Assembly (NCBI GenBank): GCA_900314925.1
Contig: OMXC01000016.1
Span: forward strand, 1 to 64,000
DNA from: an uncultured Bacteroidales bacterium
GTDB lineage: Bacteria; Bacteroidota; Bacteroidia; Bacteroidales; P3
Length of the DNA: 64,000 nucleotides
Direction of reading: 5' to 3'
In this document: positions 48,320-57,553 of the stretch, piece by piece
Layout of the letters: each line of letters opens with the position of its first letter
How positions within the stretch are numbered: the stretch's first letter is position 1
Program-made: the position numbers and the translations under genes
Notes under the pieces: model-generated
What the model saw: only the letters and a program-made list of their open reading frames with translations
Databases searched by the model: none
What the model was told of the DNA's origin: nothing

Positions 48320-49498
48320 ATGGATATAAGCAGCTATTTTGAGCCTATGGATATGGCTGTTGTGGACTACCACAGCGAGCAGTTCCATCCCATGTTGGGC
48401 GACGATATATCGGCGTATACACCTGAGGCTGGCTTCCCGTCGCTCGACGGCGTAAAGCTGGCGCTGGTTGGTGTTCCGGAGGATCGTGCCTCGGTCTATA
48501 ATCGCGGCTGCGCGGCAGCCCCCGATCAGATACGCCGCTATCTCTACCGTCTTGCCAAACCGCACGCAGACATCCGCCTCGCCGACCTCGGCAACCTCGT
48601 CTGCGGTGCCACCCCCCGCGATACCTACTTCGCTGTGATAGAAGCCTTCCAGCAGCTGCTGGAGCAGGGTGTCACAATCATTGTTCTTGGAGGCAGCGAC
48701 GATATCGTCTTCCCCATATACAAGGCCTATGAGGTCCTTGGACGCGTCATCAATATATGCTCCGTCGACGCACGCTTCAACCTCGACGGCGGCGACCAGA
48801 TCAACAGTGGCAACTACCTGCAACACATCATCCTGCAGCAGCCCAACTACCTTTTTGACTATGTGGCTATGGGTTACCAGACCTATTTTGTAGGCCAGGA
48901 AATGGTTCAGCTCATGGATGAGCTGAAGTTCAGCACCAAGCGGGTCGGCGAACTGCAAGCCGACATGGAGCAGGCAGAGCCGCTTGTGCGCTACAGCGAC
49001 GTGGTTGCCGTCGACATAAGTGCTGTGCGCCAGAGCGATGCCCCTGCCAATGCCAACCCCTCGCCACATGGACTATATGGTGAGCAGCTGTGCCAGATAG
49101 CGCGGTTTGCGGGCATGAGCGACAAGACCTCTTGTTTCGGCATCTTCGAGATGTTGCCCGACCGCGACCGCGACGGGCAGACGGCGCACATGCTGGCTCA
49201 CGCCGTGTGGTTCTTCATAGAGGGGTTCCACTACCGCATCGGCGACTTCCCGACGCGCGACAAGCAGCAATACAAGCGCTTCACCGTAGAGCTGCCCGAC
49301 CACGGCATGGACATCGTCTTCTACAAGAGTCTGCGCAGCGACCGTTGGTGGATGGAGGTGCCCTGCGACGACAGCGAACGCCGCGAGCGCTACAAGCGCC
49401 ACACACTCATCCCCTGCCACTACAGCGACTACCAGCGCGCCATGGAAAACGAGATACCGGAGCTCTGGTGGCACTACTACAACCGCATGAACGGATAA
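48320..49498 (+). CDS. Arginase/formiminoglutamase-fold protein, probably not catalytic
   Basis: 392 residues with the ureohydrolase fold: LALVGVPEDRASVYNRGCAA (about 48-67), VTIIVLGGSDD (118-128), SVDARFNLD (148-156), VAVDISAVRQSDAP (229-242). The metal-site motifs are altered. GGxHS became GGSDD, DAHxD became DARFN, and SxDxDxxD became VDIS...D, so most Mn ligands (His and Asp) are missing. Bacteroidetes genomes often annotate such proteins as formimidoylglutamase. Here a binding or structural role is more likely than urea-type hydrolysis. It heads a run with a 56-residue gene, lptE and a DUF2723 gene. Confidence 0.8.
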   Translation: MDISSYFEPMDMAVVDYHSEQFHPMLGDDISAYTPEAGFPSLDGVKLALVGVPEDRASVYNRGCAAAPDQIRRYLYRLAKPHADIRLADLGNLVCGATPRDTYFAVIEAFQQLLEQGVTIIVLGGSDDIVFPIYKAYEVLGRVINICSVDARFNLDGGDQINSGNYLQHIILQQPNYLFDYVAMGYQTYFVGQEMVQLMDELKFSTKRVGELQADMEQAEPLVRYSDVVAVDISAVRQSDAPANANPSPHGLYGEQLCQIARFAGMSDKTSCFGIFEMLPDRDRDGQTAHMLAHAVWFFIEGFHYRIGDFPTRDKQQYKRFTVELPDHGMDIVFYKSLRSDRWWMEVPCDDSERRERYKRHTLIPCHYSDYQRAMENEIPELWWHYYNRMNG

Positions 49499-49518
49499 CA
49501 ACAAAACATCACTACAAT

Positions 49519-49689
49519 ATGGATTTAGCTTTTAAAGAAAAGATAGACAAGCTTATCAGCGAGGTGGCCGCTGTTCCCGACCTCGTCACCAAGGTGGCTG
49601 TGCTCAACTACATCCAGCAGGAGTCAGGCTTCCTGCTCTGGCAATTGGAGGACGAACAACGCATCGATGAAGACTCGCGCGATTATTAG
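49519..49689 (+). CDS. Short acidic hypothetical protein before lptE
   Basis: 56 residues from ATG 49519, helical and acidic (DLAFKEKIDKLISEVAAVP, then VLNYIQQESGFLLWQLED). It overlaps the lptE start by 23 bp and follows the arginase-like gene by 20 bp, which supports it as a real gene. No family recognised. Confidence 0.65.
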   Translation: MDLAFKEKIDKLISEVAAVPDLVTKVAVLNYIQQESGFLLWQLEDEQRIDEDSRDY

Positions 49690-50170
49690 TATTGCCCTTG
49701 CCTTGCTGCTTTGCGGGTGCACCGGTGGCTATTCTTTCACCGGCGCCTCCATTCCGCCAGAGGCCAAGACAATCTCCGTGGCCACATTCCCTAACTACGC
49801 CTCTACGGTGAACCCGCAGCTGAGCCAGAAGCTCACCGACGAACTGATGCAGATGTTCGCCAGCCAGACCTCGCTCAACGTCACCAGCAATGACGGCGAC
49901 CTGCAGGTCAGTGGCGAGATTACGGGCTACGAAACGCGCGCATCGGCCCTCTCGGCAAGCGACGAGGTCTCCATGAACCGCCTCACGATAACCGTCAAGG
50001 TCAAGTTCGTCAACACCAAAGACCCTGATGCCGACTTCGAGCAGCAGTTTTCGCGTTACCGCGACTATGCCGCCACACTTGACTTCTCGGCCGTCGAGAG
50101 CAGCCTCATGAGCGAGATCGTCACCGAACTATGCGAAGACATCTTCAACAAGTCCGTGGTCAACTGGTAG
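49667..50170 (+). CDS. lptE: LPS assembly lipoprotein LptE
   Basis: 167 residues. Signal peptide and lipobox ALLLCGC (Cys about 18), then the Bacteroidetes LptE pattern: GYSFTGASIPPEAKTISVAT (about 22-41), LSQKLTDELMQMFASQTSL, GEITGYE and a C-terminal helix. LptE plugs the LptD barrel in the outer membrane for LPS insertion. Its 3' end overlaps the DUF2723 gene by 40 bp. Confidence 0.88.
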   Translation: MKTRAIISIALALLLCGCTGGYSFTGASIPPEAKTISVATFPNYASTVNPQLSQKLTDELMQMFASQTSLNVTSNDGDLQVSGEITGYETRASALSASDEVSMNRLTITVKVKFVNTKDPDADFEQQFSRYRDYAATLDFSAVESSLMSEIVTELCEDIFNKSVVNW

Positions 50171-51843
50171 GTTTCGCCCTGCTGTCGGCTTTTGCCACGG
50201 CGGTATACCTTCTCACCATGGACACCTCGGTATCGTGGTGGGACTGTGGCGAATTCATAGCCACAGGATGGCTTCTGCAGGTGGGCCATCCCCCGGGGGC
50301 TCCTACCTATCAGCTCCTCTCGCACCTTTTCATGCTTCTCTCCTTCGGCGATCCGATGCTGGTGGCCCCGTTGAGCAATGCCCTTTCGGCTCTTGCCGGG
50401 GGGCTCACCGTAGGTGTGCTGTTCCTCACCCTCGGCCAGCTGGGCTGCCGTCGCCTGGCTGCCGCCGTCGGCGCACTCTGCTACCTGTTCTGCGACACGG
50501 CCTGGTTCTCGGCCGTAGAGAGCGAGGTCTACAGCCTCGCCATGCTCTTTTGTGCGCTGGATGTGTGGATTGCCCTGCGCTACCGCAGCAAGGGCGACAC
50601 GCGCCTGATTGTGCTGCTTGCCCTCTTGCTGGGACTTGGCGTCGGTGTCCACCTGATGACGTTGCTCACCGTGCCCGCCCTGCTGCTCATCGTGCTGCCG
50701 ACACTGGTCCGCCGCAGCCGTTGGGGATGGGTTGTCCCCCTTGCAGCGTTGTTTTTCTGTCTTGGTCTAACGACATATCTTATAGTCCCCATACGCGCCG
50801 CCGCCAACCCTCCCGTCAACGAGGGCAACCCTTCGACGCCGGAGGCCTTTGCGCGGTATTTGAAACGTGACCAGTATGCCAAAGCGCCGCTATACCCGCG
50901 CATGTGGCGCGAACGCGACGCCGCCAACTGGCAGGATTGGACCTATGGCCTCGACGGGGTGGCCGGCAATGTTGTCTACGGGGTCAACTACCAGCTCGGC
51001 TACATGTATGGGCGTTATTTGATGTACAATTTCATAGGCCGCGAGAACCTCAAGAGTCACCGCGTGGTGCTCTTCGTGTTGCCTTTCCTGTTGGGTCTCT
51101 GGGGGTTGCTGCGCCATCGCAGGCGCAGCCGGTGGGCTTTCTGGGTGGTGATGCTGCTCTTCCTCTTCGGCGGAGCCGTGCTCAACCTCTACCTCAACCA
51201 CCCCTGCTACGAGCCTCGCGAGCGCGACTACGCCTATGTGCTTTCATTCTATGCCTTCGCCCTGTGGATAGGCGTCGGTGCCGACAGCGTCAACCTGCGG
51301 CGCTGGCGGTGGCTGTTGCTCCTGGCGCCGCTCACCCTGGCTTTGGGCAACTGGAGCGACCACAACCGCCATGGCAGCCACTCGGTGCACGACATCGCCC
51401 TCAACCACCTGCAATCGTGTGACAACGGGGCCCTCCTTGTCACCCTTGGCGACAACGACACCTTCCCGCTCTGGTACCTCCAGCAGGTGGAACACCGCCG
51501 CACCGACGTGGAGGTGTGCAACATCAACCTCAACGGCTATATGTCCACTATGGCGCTGATAGAGAGCAGTCTCTCGCAGCGTCCGGTATATTTCTCCCAA
51601 TATTTCGCAGACCGCTTCAGTCGTTTCTATGAGGGTCGTCTGCGCTGCGAGGGATTCTGTTGGCGCCTGCTGCCCGAAGGCGGTGAGACGGCCGACGCGG
51701 CCCCCTTGCTGCGCCATATCAACGACTCCATAGAATGGCATGTCGTTGACGGTGAATACCTTGACCTTGTGTCGACGCGTTTCATGGCCGCGTGGGAACG
51801 CAACCTCGCCTCGATGGGTATCGACCCTCGGACGGGCAGGTAG
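50131..51843 (+). CDS. DUF2723 membrane protein, short glycosyltransferase-like form
   Basis: 570 residues with about ten to twelve membrane helices in the first 420. The DUF2723 signature is at the N-terminus: TMDTSVSWWDCGEFIATGWL (about 29-48) and QVGHPPGAPTYQLLS. ESEVYSLAMLF (about 130) follows. The family resembles protein O-mannosyltransferases of the GT-C type; the acidic DCGEF motif would lie in the first periplasmic loop. Many relatives in Bacteroidetes are near 1000 residues, so this is a short version whose soluble C-terminal part is about 150 residues. The ATG lies inside lptE, so expression is coupled. Confidence 0.88.
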   Translation: MRRHLQQVRGQLVGFALLSAFATAVYLLTMDTSVSWWDCGEFIATGWLLQVGHPPGAPTYQLLSHLFMLLSFGDPMLVAPLSNALSALAGGLTVGVLFLTLGQLGCRRLAAAVGALCYLFCDTAWFSAVESEVYSLAMLFCALDVWIALRYRSKGDTRLIVLLALLLGLGVGVHLMTLLTVPALLLIVLPTLVRRSRWGWVVPLAALFFCLGLTTYLIVPIRAAANPPVNEGNPSTPEAFARYLKRDQYAKAPLYPRMWRERDAANWQDWTYGLDGVAGNVVYGVNYQLGYMYGRYLMYNFIGRENLKSHRVVLFVLPFLLGLWGLLRHRRRSRWAFWVVMLLFLFGGAVLNLYLNHPCYEPRERDYAYVLSFYAFALWIGVGADSVNLRRWRWLLLLAPLTLALGNWSDHNRHGSHSVHDIALNHLQSCDNGALLVTLGDNDTFPLWYLQQVEHRRTDVEVCNINLNGYMSTMALIESSLSQRPVYFSQYFADRFSRFYEGRLRCEGFCWRLLPEGGETADAAPLLRHINDSIEWHVVDGEYLDLVSTRFMAAWERNLASMGIDPRTGR

Positions 51844-51850
51844 TTTGTAT

Positions 51851-51960
51851 GGAGCCGGTACGGAGTCCCTACGGACCCCCTTCGGCCGTTCTTCAGTGGA
51901 AGGCCGAAGAAGGGCCGAAGGAGGGCCGAAGGGGGGCCGAAGGGACTCCGTACCGGCTGT
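51851..51960. repeat. 11-bp-unit intergenic inverted repeat, copy D
   Basis: Ten consecutive 11-bp units: GGAGCCGGTAC, GGAGTCCCTAC, GGACCCCCTTC, GGCCGTTCTTC, AGTGGAAGGCC, GAAGAAGGGCC, GAAGGAGGGCC, GAAGGGGGGCC, GAAGGGACTCC, GTACCGGCTGT. The outer ends AGCCGGTACGGAGTCC and GGACTCCGTACCGGCT are perfect complements. It fills the gap between the convergent DUF2723 and MBOAT genes, where it could also serve as a terminator. Confidence 0.88.
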
Positions 51961-51968
51961 GGGGTAAA

Positions 51969-53837
51969 TCAGAATTGGAAATAGATGAACGGCTGCAGGT
52001 CGGCGGTGACGAACTGGTAGAGCACAAAGACCGCCACGATTATCGTTAAAACCATGAGCCACAGTGGCATCAGCGCGAACCACAGGCGGTAGCGCCGCTT
52101 GAAGCGCACGGGCAGCCAGTGCACCGCCATGCCGATGGCGAAGAGCAGGAACGGCGCCCAGTAATGGCCTATGATTGAGGGTATTTGGTCGAGCTGCCAA
52201 TGCGAGCCTATCTGTCCCACCATGAACGACGCCGTCATCCAGGCCACCTCGTTGGCCTCGGCGGGGTCGAGGTTGGTGCCGCTGCGGAAGAAGAGTCGGG
52301 TGAAGGAGATGAAGACGAAGGTGAGCAGGGTGGTCCACACCACCCAGGAGCGCTGCGTGCTTTTGGCCTGCTGCGGCAGCAGGTGCAGCACGGTGTAGAC
52401 TATGAAGCACACGAGTGCGATGAACCACAGCATGTTGAGCAGCGGGCCGCCGACGGTGGCCTTGAGCAGGTGGAGCACCGCCGTGGTGAAGCCAAGGGTT
52501 ACGATGTGGATTACCCATCCCTGTTTTTTCCACCATTTGTAGACGAGGATGCCGATGCCGTTGAGGCCGCCCCAGGTGATGAAGTTGAGCGACGAACCGT
52601 GCCACAGGCCGCCGAGGAGCATGGTGTCCATGTTGTTGACGTTGGTGCCCAGCTCGCGGCGGTGGCTGGGGCGCAGGAAGTAAAGGAGCACCACGCCGAG
52701 CACTATGGCGGCGGCCACCGCTGAGAAGGCGGCGTTGCGCAGGCGGAAGGCGGCGATGGCGAGGATGGCGGCGAGGATGAAGTAGGAGAGGAAGCCGGCA
52801 TGGCGGTTGCCGCCGAGTGGTATGTAGAGGTAGTCGCGCAGCCAGTTGGAGAGCGACATGTGCCAGCGGCGCCAGAAGTCGGCGGGATTGGTGGCTTTGT
52901 AGGGCGAGTTGAAGTTGGTGGGCAGGTAGAAGCCCATCATCATGGCCACGCCGATGGCTATGTCGGTGTAGCCCGAGAAGTCGGCATAGACCTGCATGGA
53001 GTATAGCATCAGCGCCGAAAAGTTCTCGAAGGGGGTGTAGAGCGTGGGGTTCTCGAAGATGCGGTCGACGAAGTTGACGGCCAGGTAGTCGCTGAGGACG
53101 ATTTTCTTGACCAGGCCGTTGATTATCCAGAACACGGCGATGCCGAACTGTCGGCGGCTGAGGAAGAAGGGCCGGTAGAGCTGTGGCACGAACTGGTCGG
53201 CACGCAGGATGGGGCCTGCAACGAGCTGCGGGAAGAACGAGGTGTAGAAGCCAAAGTCGAAGATGTTGCCCACGTGGGCTATCTTGCGCTTGTAGACATC
53301 CACTATGTAGCTGATGTTCTGGAAGGTGAAGAATGAGATGCCGACAGGCAGGAGTATGACGGAAGCGTCAAAGTGGTTGGTGCCGAAGGCGCTGTTGGCC
53401 CACAGGGCCAGGTGGTTGACGACGGTGATGGAGGTGCCGAAGGTGGCGTTGTAGAGGTCGGTGAAGAAGTAGGCGTACTTGAAGTAGCAGAGCACGAGGA
53501 GGTTTATCGTCACGCCGGTGGCCATGAGGGCCTTGCGGCGCGGTTGCGAGGCCGTGGCGTCCATGCGTATGCCGAGCCACCAGCCCAGCAGGGTGGAGAA
53601 GACGAGCAGCAGCATGAAGAGCCCCGAGGTCTTGTAGTAGAACAGAAGGCTGACGGCGAAGAGGTAGCCGTTGCGCGCCACGCGGCGGTGGCGTGTCAGG
53701 GGGCGGTCGGTGCAGAAAACTGTGTAGACGGCGAAGACGATGAGGAAGAAGGCCCAGAAGTGTATCTGTGTGAACAGCAAGGGGTGGGAGCTGTCGAAGC
53801 TGAAGAGTTGCGCTAAGTATTGCAGGATGTCGTTCAC
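51969..53837 (-). CDS. MBOAT-family membrane O-acyltransferase
   Basis: 622 residues from a GTG start at 53835-53837 that overlaps the preceding SGNH stop (GTGA). About 12-14 membrane helices. MBOAT signatures: NISYIVDVYKR (about 220), DFWRRWHMSLSNWLRDYLYI (about 340), and the presumed catalytic His in GGLWHGSSLNFITWGG (about 440-455). AlgI/DltB/PatA relatives move acetyl groups across the inner membrane onto polysaccharide or peptidoglycan. It follows two SGNH genes, the usual partners in such systems. The acceptor is unknown; LPS is suggested by lpxD and lptC upstream. Confidence 0.93.
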   Translation of the reverse strand: MNDILQYLAQLFSFDSSHPLLFTQIHFWAFFLIVFAVYTVFCTDRPLTRHRRVARNGYLFAVSLLFYYKTSGLFMLLLVFSTLLGWWLGIRMDATASQPRRKALMATGVTINLLVLCYFKYAYFFTDLYNATFGTSITVVNHLALWANSAFGTNHFDASVILLPVGISFFTFQNISYIVDVYKRKIAHVGNIFDFGFYTSFFPQLVAGPILRADQFVPQLYRPFFLSRRQFGIAVFWIINGLVKKIVLSDYLAVNFVDRIFENPTLYTPFENFSALMLYSMQVYADFSGYTDIAIGVAMMMGFYLPTNFNSPYKATNPADFWRRWHMSLSNWLRDYLYIPLGGNRHAGFLSYFILAAILAIAAFRLRNAAFSAVAAAIVLGVVLLYFLRPSHRRELGTNVNNMDTMLLGGLWHGSSLNFITWGGLNGIGILVYKWWKKQGWVIHIVTLGFTTAVLHLLKATVGGPLLNMLWFIALVCFIVYTVLHLLPQQAKSTQRSWVVWTTLLTFVFISFTRLFFRSGTNLDPAEANEVAWMTASFMVGQIGSHWQLDQIPSIIGHYWAPFLLFAIGMAVHWLPVRFKRRYRLWFALMPLWLMVLTIIVAVFVLYQFVTADLQPFIYFQF

Positions 53838-55060
53838 TTGTTGCGATGTTTCTTGAGGGTGTCGTTGAGTGCTTGGTAGAACAGGTCGCCGACGAGCTGG
53901 TAGCCCTTGGCTGTGAAGTGTACGCGGTCTTTCTGCGCCAAGCCGTTCTTGTACCAGGTATCCATTGACTTGAGTCCGCCCATCACCTCGAACAGGTCCC
54001 ACACGGCGCCGTCAGTGTCGTGGGCGAGGCGGTAGAACACCTCGCGGGCCAAGGCTCCGTTGGGGTTGACGCGGTAGTGGCGCCCCGTCTTGCGGAAGCT
54101 GTCGTTGTTGGTGACGAAGATGAAGGCGCATTCGGGGTTGACGGCACGCACGGAGTCGATGAGTTGCAGGTAGTTGCGGCGGAAGGCTGCGGTGTCGAAG
54201 TTGGTGGGTACGGCGTCGTTGATGCCGATGCCGAAGATTACAACGTCGGGATGCAGCAGGCGCAGGTCGCGCACGAAGTGCCTGCAGCGCAGGTAGTCGG
54301 GCACTGAGGCGCCGTTTACACCGATGGAGTGGTAGCTGAAGCCCGCCTGCCGGTTGTCGAGCAGAATGCCTGTTACTGAGAACATGTCGCCTTCGCGGCA
54401 CGGGAGCACGATGCAGAAAGAGTCGACGGTGTGGCCGAGGTTGAAGAGGTAGCGGTCGGTGCGGTTGTCTATGTATGAGGGGTATACCTCGCGGCTTCCT
54501 ATGCGCAAGCGTGGCACCACGCCTTGGTCGCTGTGGCCGAGGAGGATGATGCGGTCTGTGGCGTAGTTCACGCGTGGCTCGTTGAGTTTGATGCCTATCT
54601 CGGTGTGTGTGTCGGCTGCGGTGACAGCTATGCCGCAGAGCCCTAAGGGGTAGGTGTGATCCTTGTGGACATTGCGGGTGAGGATCATCTTCTGCGGACA
54701 ATGCACGCGATAGTCGGCGGGGTTGTTGCAGCGTGCCGCCGCCGAGTAGGGGAAGATCATGCCGCGCGGCCCCACAAGGTCGGGGTTGTCGGTCATGATG
54801 TTGCAGCGCACGGTGTTGGAGAGGCTGCCGGCTTGTACATGCGAGCCGCCGATGTGGACGATGTTGATGTTGCCCTGGCGCGTTGTCTGGAGGCGTTCCC
54901 AGCGGTTGAGCAGCCGGTTGATGGAGGGGGAGGTGCTGTCGTAGTGCAACACGTTGGCGCTGTAGCGTATGAACTTATAGTAGGGATTGTCTTGCGCTGC
55001 TGCTTGCTGCAGAAACGCGACAAGCAGGACAAGACAAGACAGCAGTCCGGCTTTTTTCAT
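53834..55060 (-). CDS. SGNH-fold exported acyltransferase/esterase-like protein
   Basis: 408 residues. Signal peptide KAGLLSCLVLLVAFLQQAAA. SGNH blocks: NIVHIGGSHVQAGSLSN (about 63-79; block I has Gly-Ser-His in place of Gly-Asp-Ser), IGVNGAS (about 245; Gly), FGIGINDAV (about 277; Asn), KDRVHFTAKG (about 380; Asp and His). This resembles AlgJ/AlgX or PatB-like partners of MBOAT proteins, which take acetyl groups in the periplasm. Overlaps both neighbours by four bases. Confidence 0.87.
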   Translation of the reverse strand: MKKAGLLSCLVLLVAFLQQAAAQDNPYYKFIRYSANVLHYDSTSPSINRLLNRWERLQTTRQGNINIVHIGGSHVQAGSLSNTVRCNIMTDNPDLVGPRGMIFPYSAAARCNNPADYRVHCPQKMILTRNVHKDHTYPLGLCGIAVTAADTHTEIGIKLNEPRVNYATDRIILLGHSDQGVVPRLRIGSREVYPSYIDNRTDRYLFNLGHTVDSFCIVLPCREGDMFSVTGILLDNRQAGFSYHSIGVNGASVPDYLRCRHFVRDLRLLHPDVVIFGIGINDAVPTNFDTAAFRRNYLQLIDSVRAVNPECAFIFVTNNDSFRKTGRHYRVNPNGALAREVFYRLAHDTDGAVWDLFEVMGGLKSMDTWYKNGLAQKDRVHFTAKGYQLVGDLFYQALNDTLKKHRNK

Positions 55061-56538
55061 CGGCCACCTCCTCTCTTGCGGCGGCTGTTGCGTGCCTTCC
55101 TGTTGGTTTTGGCTTTGCTTTTCTGTATGGCTTTTTTCTCAGCCTTTGGCTGCAGCTGGGCCCAGCGCTGCTCAAGGATGTAGAGGCTGTGGCTGTTGTC
55201 GAAGGCTTCGGCCAGCAGGTCGCCCATCTTGTCGGCGCCTTTCTGCGAGAAGTGTATGTAGTCGTTGCCGGCAAGGCCCTGACGTGTCCATTGCGGCATG
55301 GTGTTGAGGCCCCCCATGGCATGGTAGATGCTCCAATAGGCGGCGCCGTTGGCAGTGGCGGTGGTGGCAAGGCTGTCTATCAGTTCAGGTATTATGGGAT
55401 AGGTCTGCACCTCGCCGCGTATGCGCTTGCTCATGTCTGAAGGCCCGACGAACAGCAGCTTGGCTTTTGGGCAGCATCGGTGCACATAGGCAATCTGCTT
55501 GGCTATGGAGCGGCAGTAGGTGGAGATGTCTTTGGAGTCTTTGAGGTATGGCACTGTGTTGCCGCCGAACTGGAGGATGATCATACCTATGTCAAGAGTG
55601 GCGTAGGCGGCGGTGAGGAGTTGTTCGTTGACGAGTGTGAACTGCTGGCCGGAGCAGCCGCGCATGGGTATGTTGTCGACGGCGATGCCGCCGCTGTCGG
55701 CGTCGATGGTGATGGCATACAGGTCGGCATTGCCGCTGACATGCAGCCGGATGCCGTTGGTGACGGTGTCGGTGCGCCACATAAGGGATCCGACCCCTTG
55801 TGGTGCGTTTTTCTGCTGCGACTCCTTTTTGTTTTTGAGGTTTGTGAAGGCAGCTACAAGGCCGCCGCGGTTGTTGGCCACCAGCTGCACACGCTCGAAG
55901 TTTTTGGCGGCATCGTCGACACGGTTGCTGTTGGCGCTCTTCACGGTGACCGTGGCGCTGCCTCCTTCAAGGCGGAAGCATTGCATCATGAGGCCGTAGT
56001 TGCCGCGGCTGCGCACAGCAAGGCTGTCGCCGAAGGAAGCGAGGTGTATCAGGTCGCCGCTGTTGCTCTGGCGTACCGTCATGGTTGGGGTGGTGGTATG
56101 GAAAGGCAGCATGCCGGGACCGCCGCCGCCGTATTTGCGTTGCATGTTGGCACGCAGGCGCGAGCTGATGTGGTCGAGCTCTATCTGTGAGTCGCCATAG
56201 TGCAGTATGCGTACGGTACGCTTTTGCTTCCGGGCCTTTGTGGCGGACTGCCAGAAGTCGTCGAAGTAGTGTGGCTCCGGTAGCCAGAAACGCAGCGCGC
56301 TGCTGTCTATCAGCTTGCGATAGAAGGCTATGGAATCCTCCAAGGCCATCTGCCCCGTGGCGGTGTCGTTAACGATTTCCGTGTTGGCGACATCGGTTCT
56401 CTCAACGAGGGAGTGGAGTGTAGGGAAGCGCAGGGTAAGGCTTCCCACAGTGATGCCATTGCGTGGGAATAGGTAGGTCAGCGCCAGCAGGGTGGCGATG
56501 ACTATTGCGAATAACAGAAGAATCTTGCGAGCCTTCAT
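55057..56538 (-). CDS. SGNH-fold membrane-anchored acyltransferase-like protein
   Basis: 493 residues. N-terminal signal anchor (ILLLFAIVIATLLALTYLF). SGNH blocks: VRILHYGDSQIELDHISSRL (Gly-Asp-Ser at about 115-117), MRGCSGQQF, ILQFGGN (about 318; Asn) and GNDYIHFSQKGADKMG (Asp and His, about 432-440). A basic C-terminal tail (KSKAKTNRKARNSRRKR) follows. Unlike the next gene's product it keeps the canonical Ser, so it is the more likely active transferase of the MBOAT system. Start overlaps the lpxD stop by one base; stop overlaps the next start by four. Confidence 0.87.
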   Translation of the reverse strand: MKARKILLLFAIVIATLLALTYLFPRNGITVGSLTLRFPTLHSLVERTDVANTEIVNDTATGQMALEDSIAFYRKLIDSSALRFWLPEPHYFDDFWQSATKARKQKRTVRILHYGDSQIELDHISSRLRANMQRKYGGGGPGMLPFHTTTPTMTVRQSNSGDLIHLASFGDSLAVRSRGNYGLMMQCFRLEGGSATVTVKSANSNRVDDAAKNFERVQLVANNRGGLVAAFTNLKNKKESQQKNAPQGVGSLMWRTDTVTNGIRLHVSGNADLYAITIDADSGGIAVDNIPMRGCSGQQFTLVNEQLLTAAYATLDIGMIILQFGGNTVPYLKDSKDISTYCRSIAKQIAYVHRCCPKAKLLFVGPSDMSKRIRGEVQTYPIIPELIDSLATTATANGAAYWSIYHAMGGLNTMPQWTRQGLAGNDYIHFSQKGADKMGDLLAEAFDNSHSLYILEQRWAQLQPKAEKKAIQKSKAKTNRKARNSRRKRGGGR

Positions 56539-57548
56539 CAGCGCCCCAGCTTGTCTATGCGCTCAACAATCTTGTCAAGGTTGCGCAGCAGTACTTCTAT
56601 CTTGCGGCGTCTTACAGCGTCGGTGGCGGGGCTGCCGAAGATTGTGGCCTTGTCGGGCACATTGCGGGTCACGCCGCTTTGTGCGCCGATGGTGACGTGG
56701 TCGCCGATGGTGATGTGGCCCACCAGACCGGCCTGACCGGCGATGATGCACTCCTCGCCGACCTTGCAGCTGCCGGCAATGCCCACCTGCGAGGCCATGG
56801 CGGTGTTGCGTCCTATGACCACGTTGTGTGCCACCTGGCAGAGGTTGTCGATCTTCACGCCTTTGTGCAGTATGGTTGAACCCATTGTGGCGCGGTCGAT
56901 ACACGTGTTGGCGCCCACTTCTACATCGTCCTCCAGCACCACGTTGCCTATCTGGTCAATCTTGTTCCAGGTGCCATCGCCGGCTGGGGCAAAGCCAAAG
57001 CCGTCGGACCCTATCACCGCACCGGCATGGATGATGCAGTTACGGCCAATCTCTACACCTTCGTATATCTTCACCCCGGCATAGATGATGGTGCCATCGC
57101 CGATCTTGCAGTTGTCGCCGATGCATGCATTGGGGTATATCTTCACGTCGTTGCCAATCATGGTGTGGCGGCCGACAACGGCGTAGGGGCCCATGTAGCA
57201 ATGCTTGCCTATTTTGCTTCCGCGTCCCACGTGGCTGCGCCATGAGCGGCCCTTAGGAGGCTTGGTGCGTTCATTGAATGTGTGCAGCAGCAGGGCAACG
57301 GCAATATAGGGGTTGTCCACACGTATGAGAGTGGAATTCACGGGGTGCTCGGGTACAAAGTCTTTGCGCACAATGACTATCGAGGCTTGTTGTTCGTAGA
57401 TGTAGTGCGTATACTTCGGGTTGCCGAGGAATGTGATGCCGCCTTCGCAGCCTTCCTCTATCTTGCAAGGTTTCCACACCTTGACATTCTCGTCGCCCTC
57501 TATGGTGCCGTTCACCACACGGGCCAGTTCTTTAGCTGTCAGTTGCAT
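56538..57548 (-). CDS. lpxD: UDP-3-O-acylglucosamine N-acyltransferase
   Basis: 336 residues. N-terminal LpxD domain (1-95; [26 protein letters not shown]) and a left-handed parallel beta-helix of hexapeptide repeats (about 100-300), including the catalytic-His region [17 protein letters not shown] and [20 protein letters not shown]. It adds the N-linked hydroxyacyl chain in lipid A synthesis. Followed directly by SGNH and MBOAT genes and preceded by lptC, so lipid A assembly, export and an acylation system share one operon. Confidence 0.96.
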   Translation of the reverse strand: MQLTAKELARVVNGTIEGDENVKVWKPCKIEEGCEGGITFLGNPKYTHYIYEQQASIVIVRKDFVPEHPVNSTLIRVDNPYIAVALLLHTFNERTKPPKGRSWRSHVGRGSKIGKHCYMGPYAVVGRHTMIGNDVKIYPNACIGDNCKIGDGTIIYAGVKIYEGVEIGRNCIIHAGAVIGSDGFGFAPAGDGTWNKIDQIGNVVLEDDVEVGANTCIDRATMGSTILHKGVKIDNLCQVAHNVVIGRNTAMASQVGIAGSCKVGEECIIAGQAGLVGHITIGDHVTIGAQSGVTRNVPDKATIFGSPATDAVRRRKIEVLLRNLDKIVERIDKLGR

Positions 57549-57553
57549 ACTGT

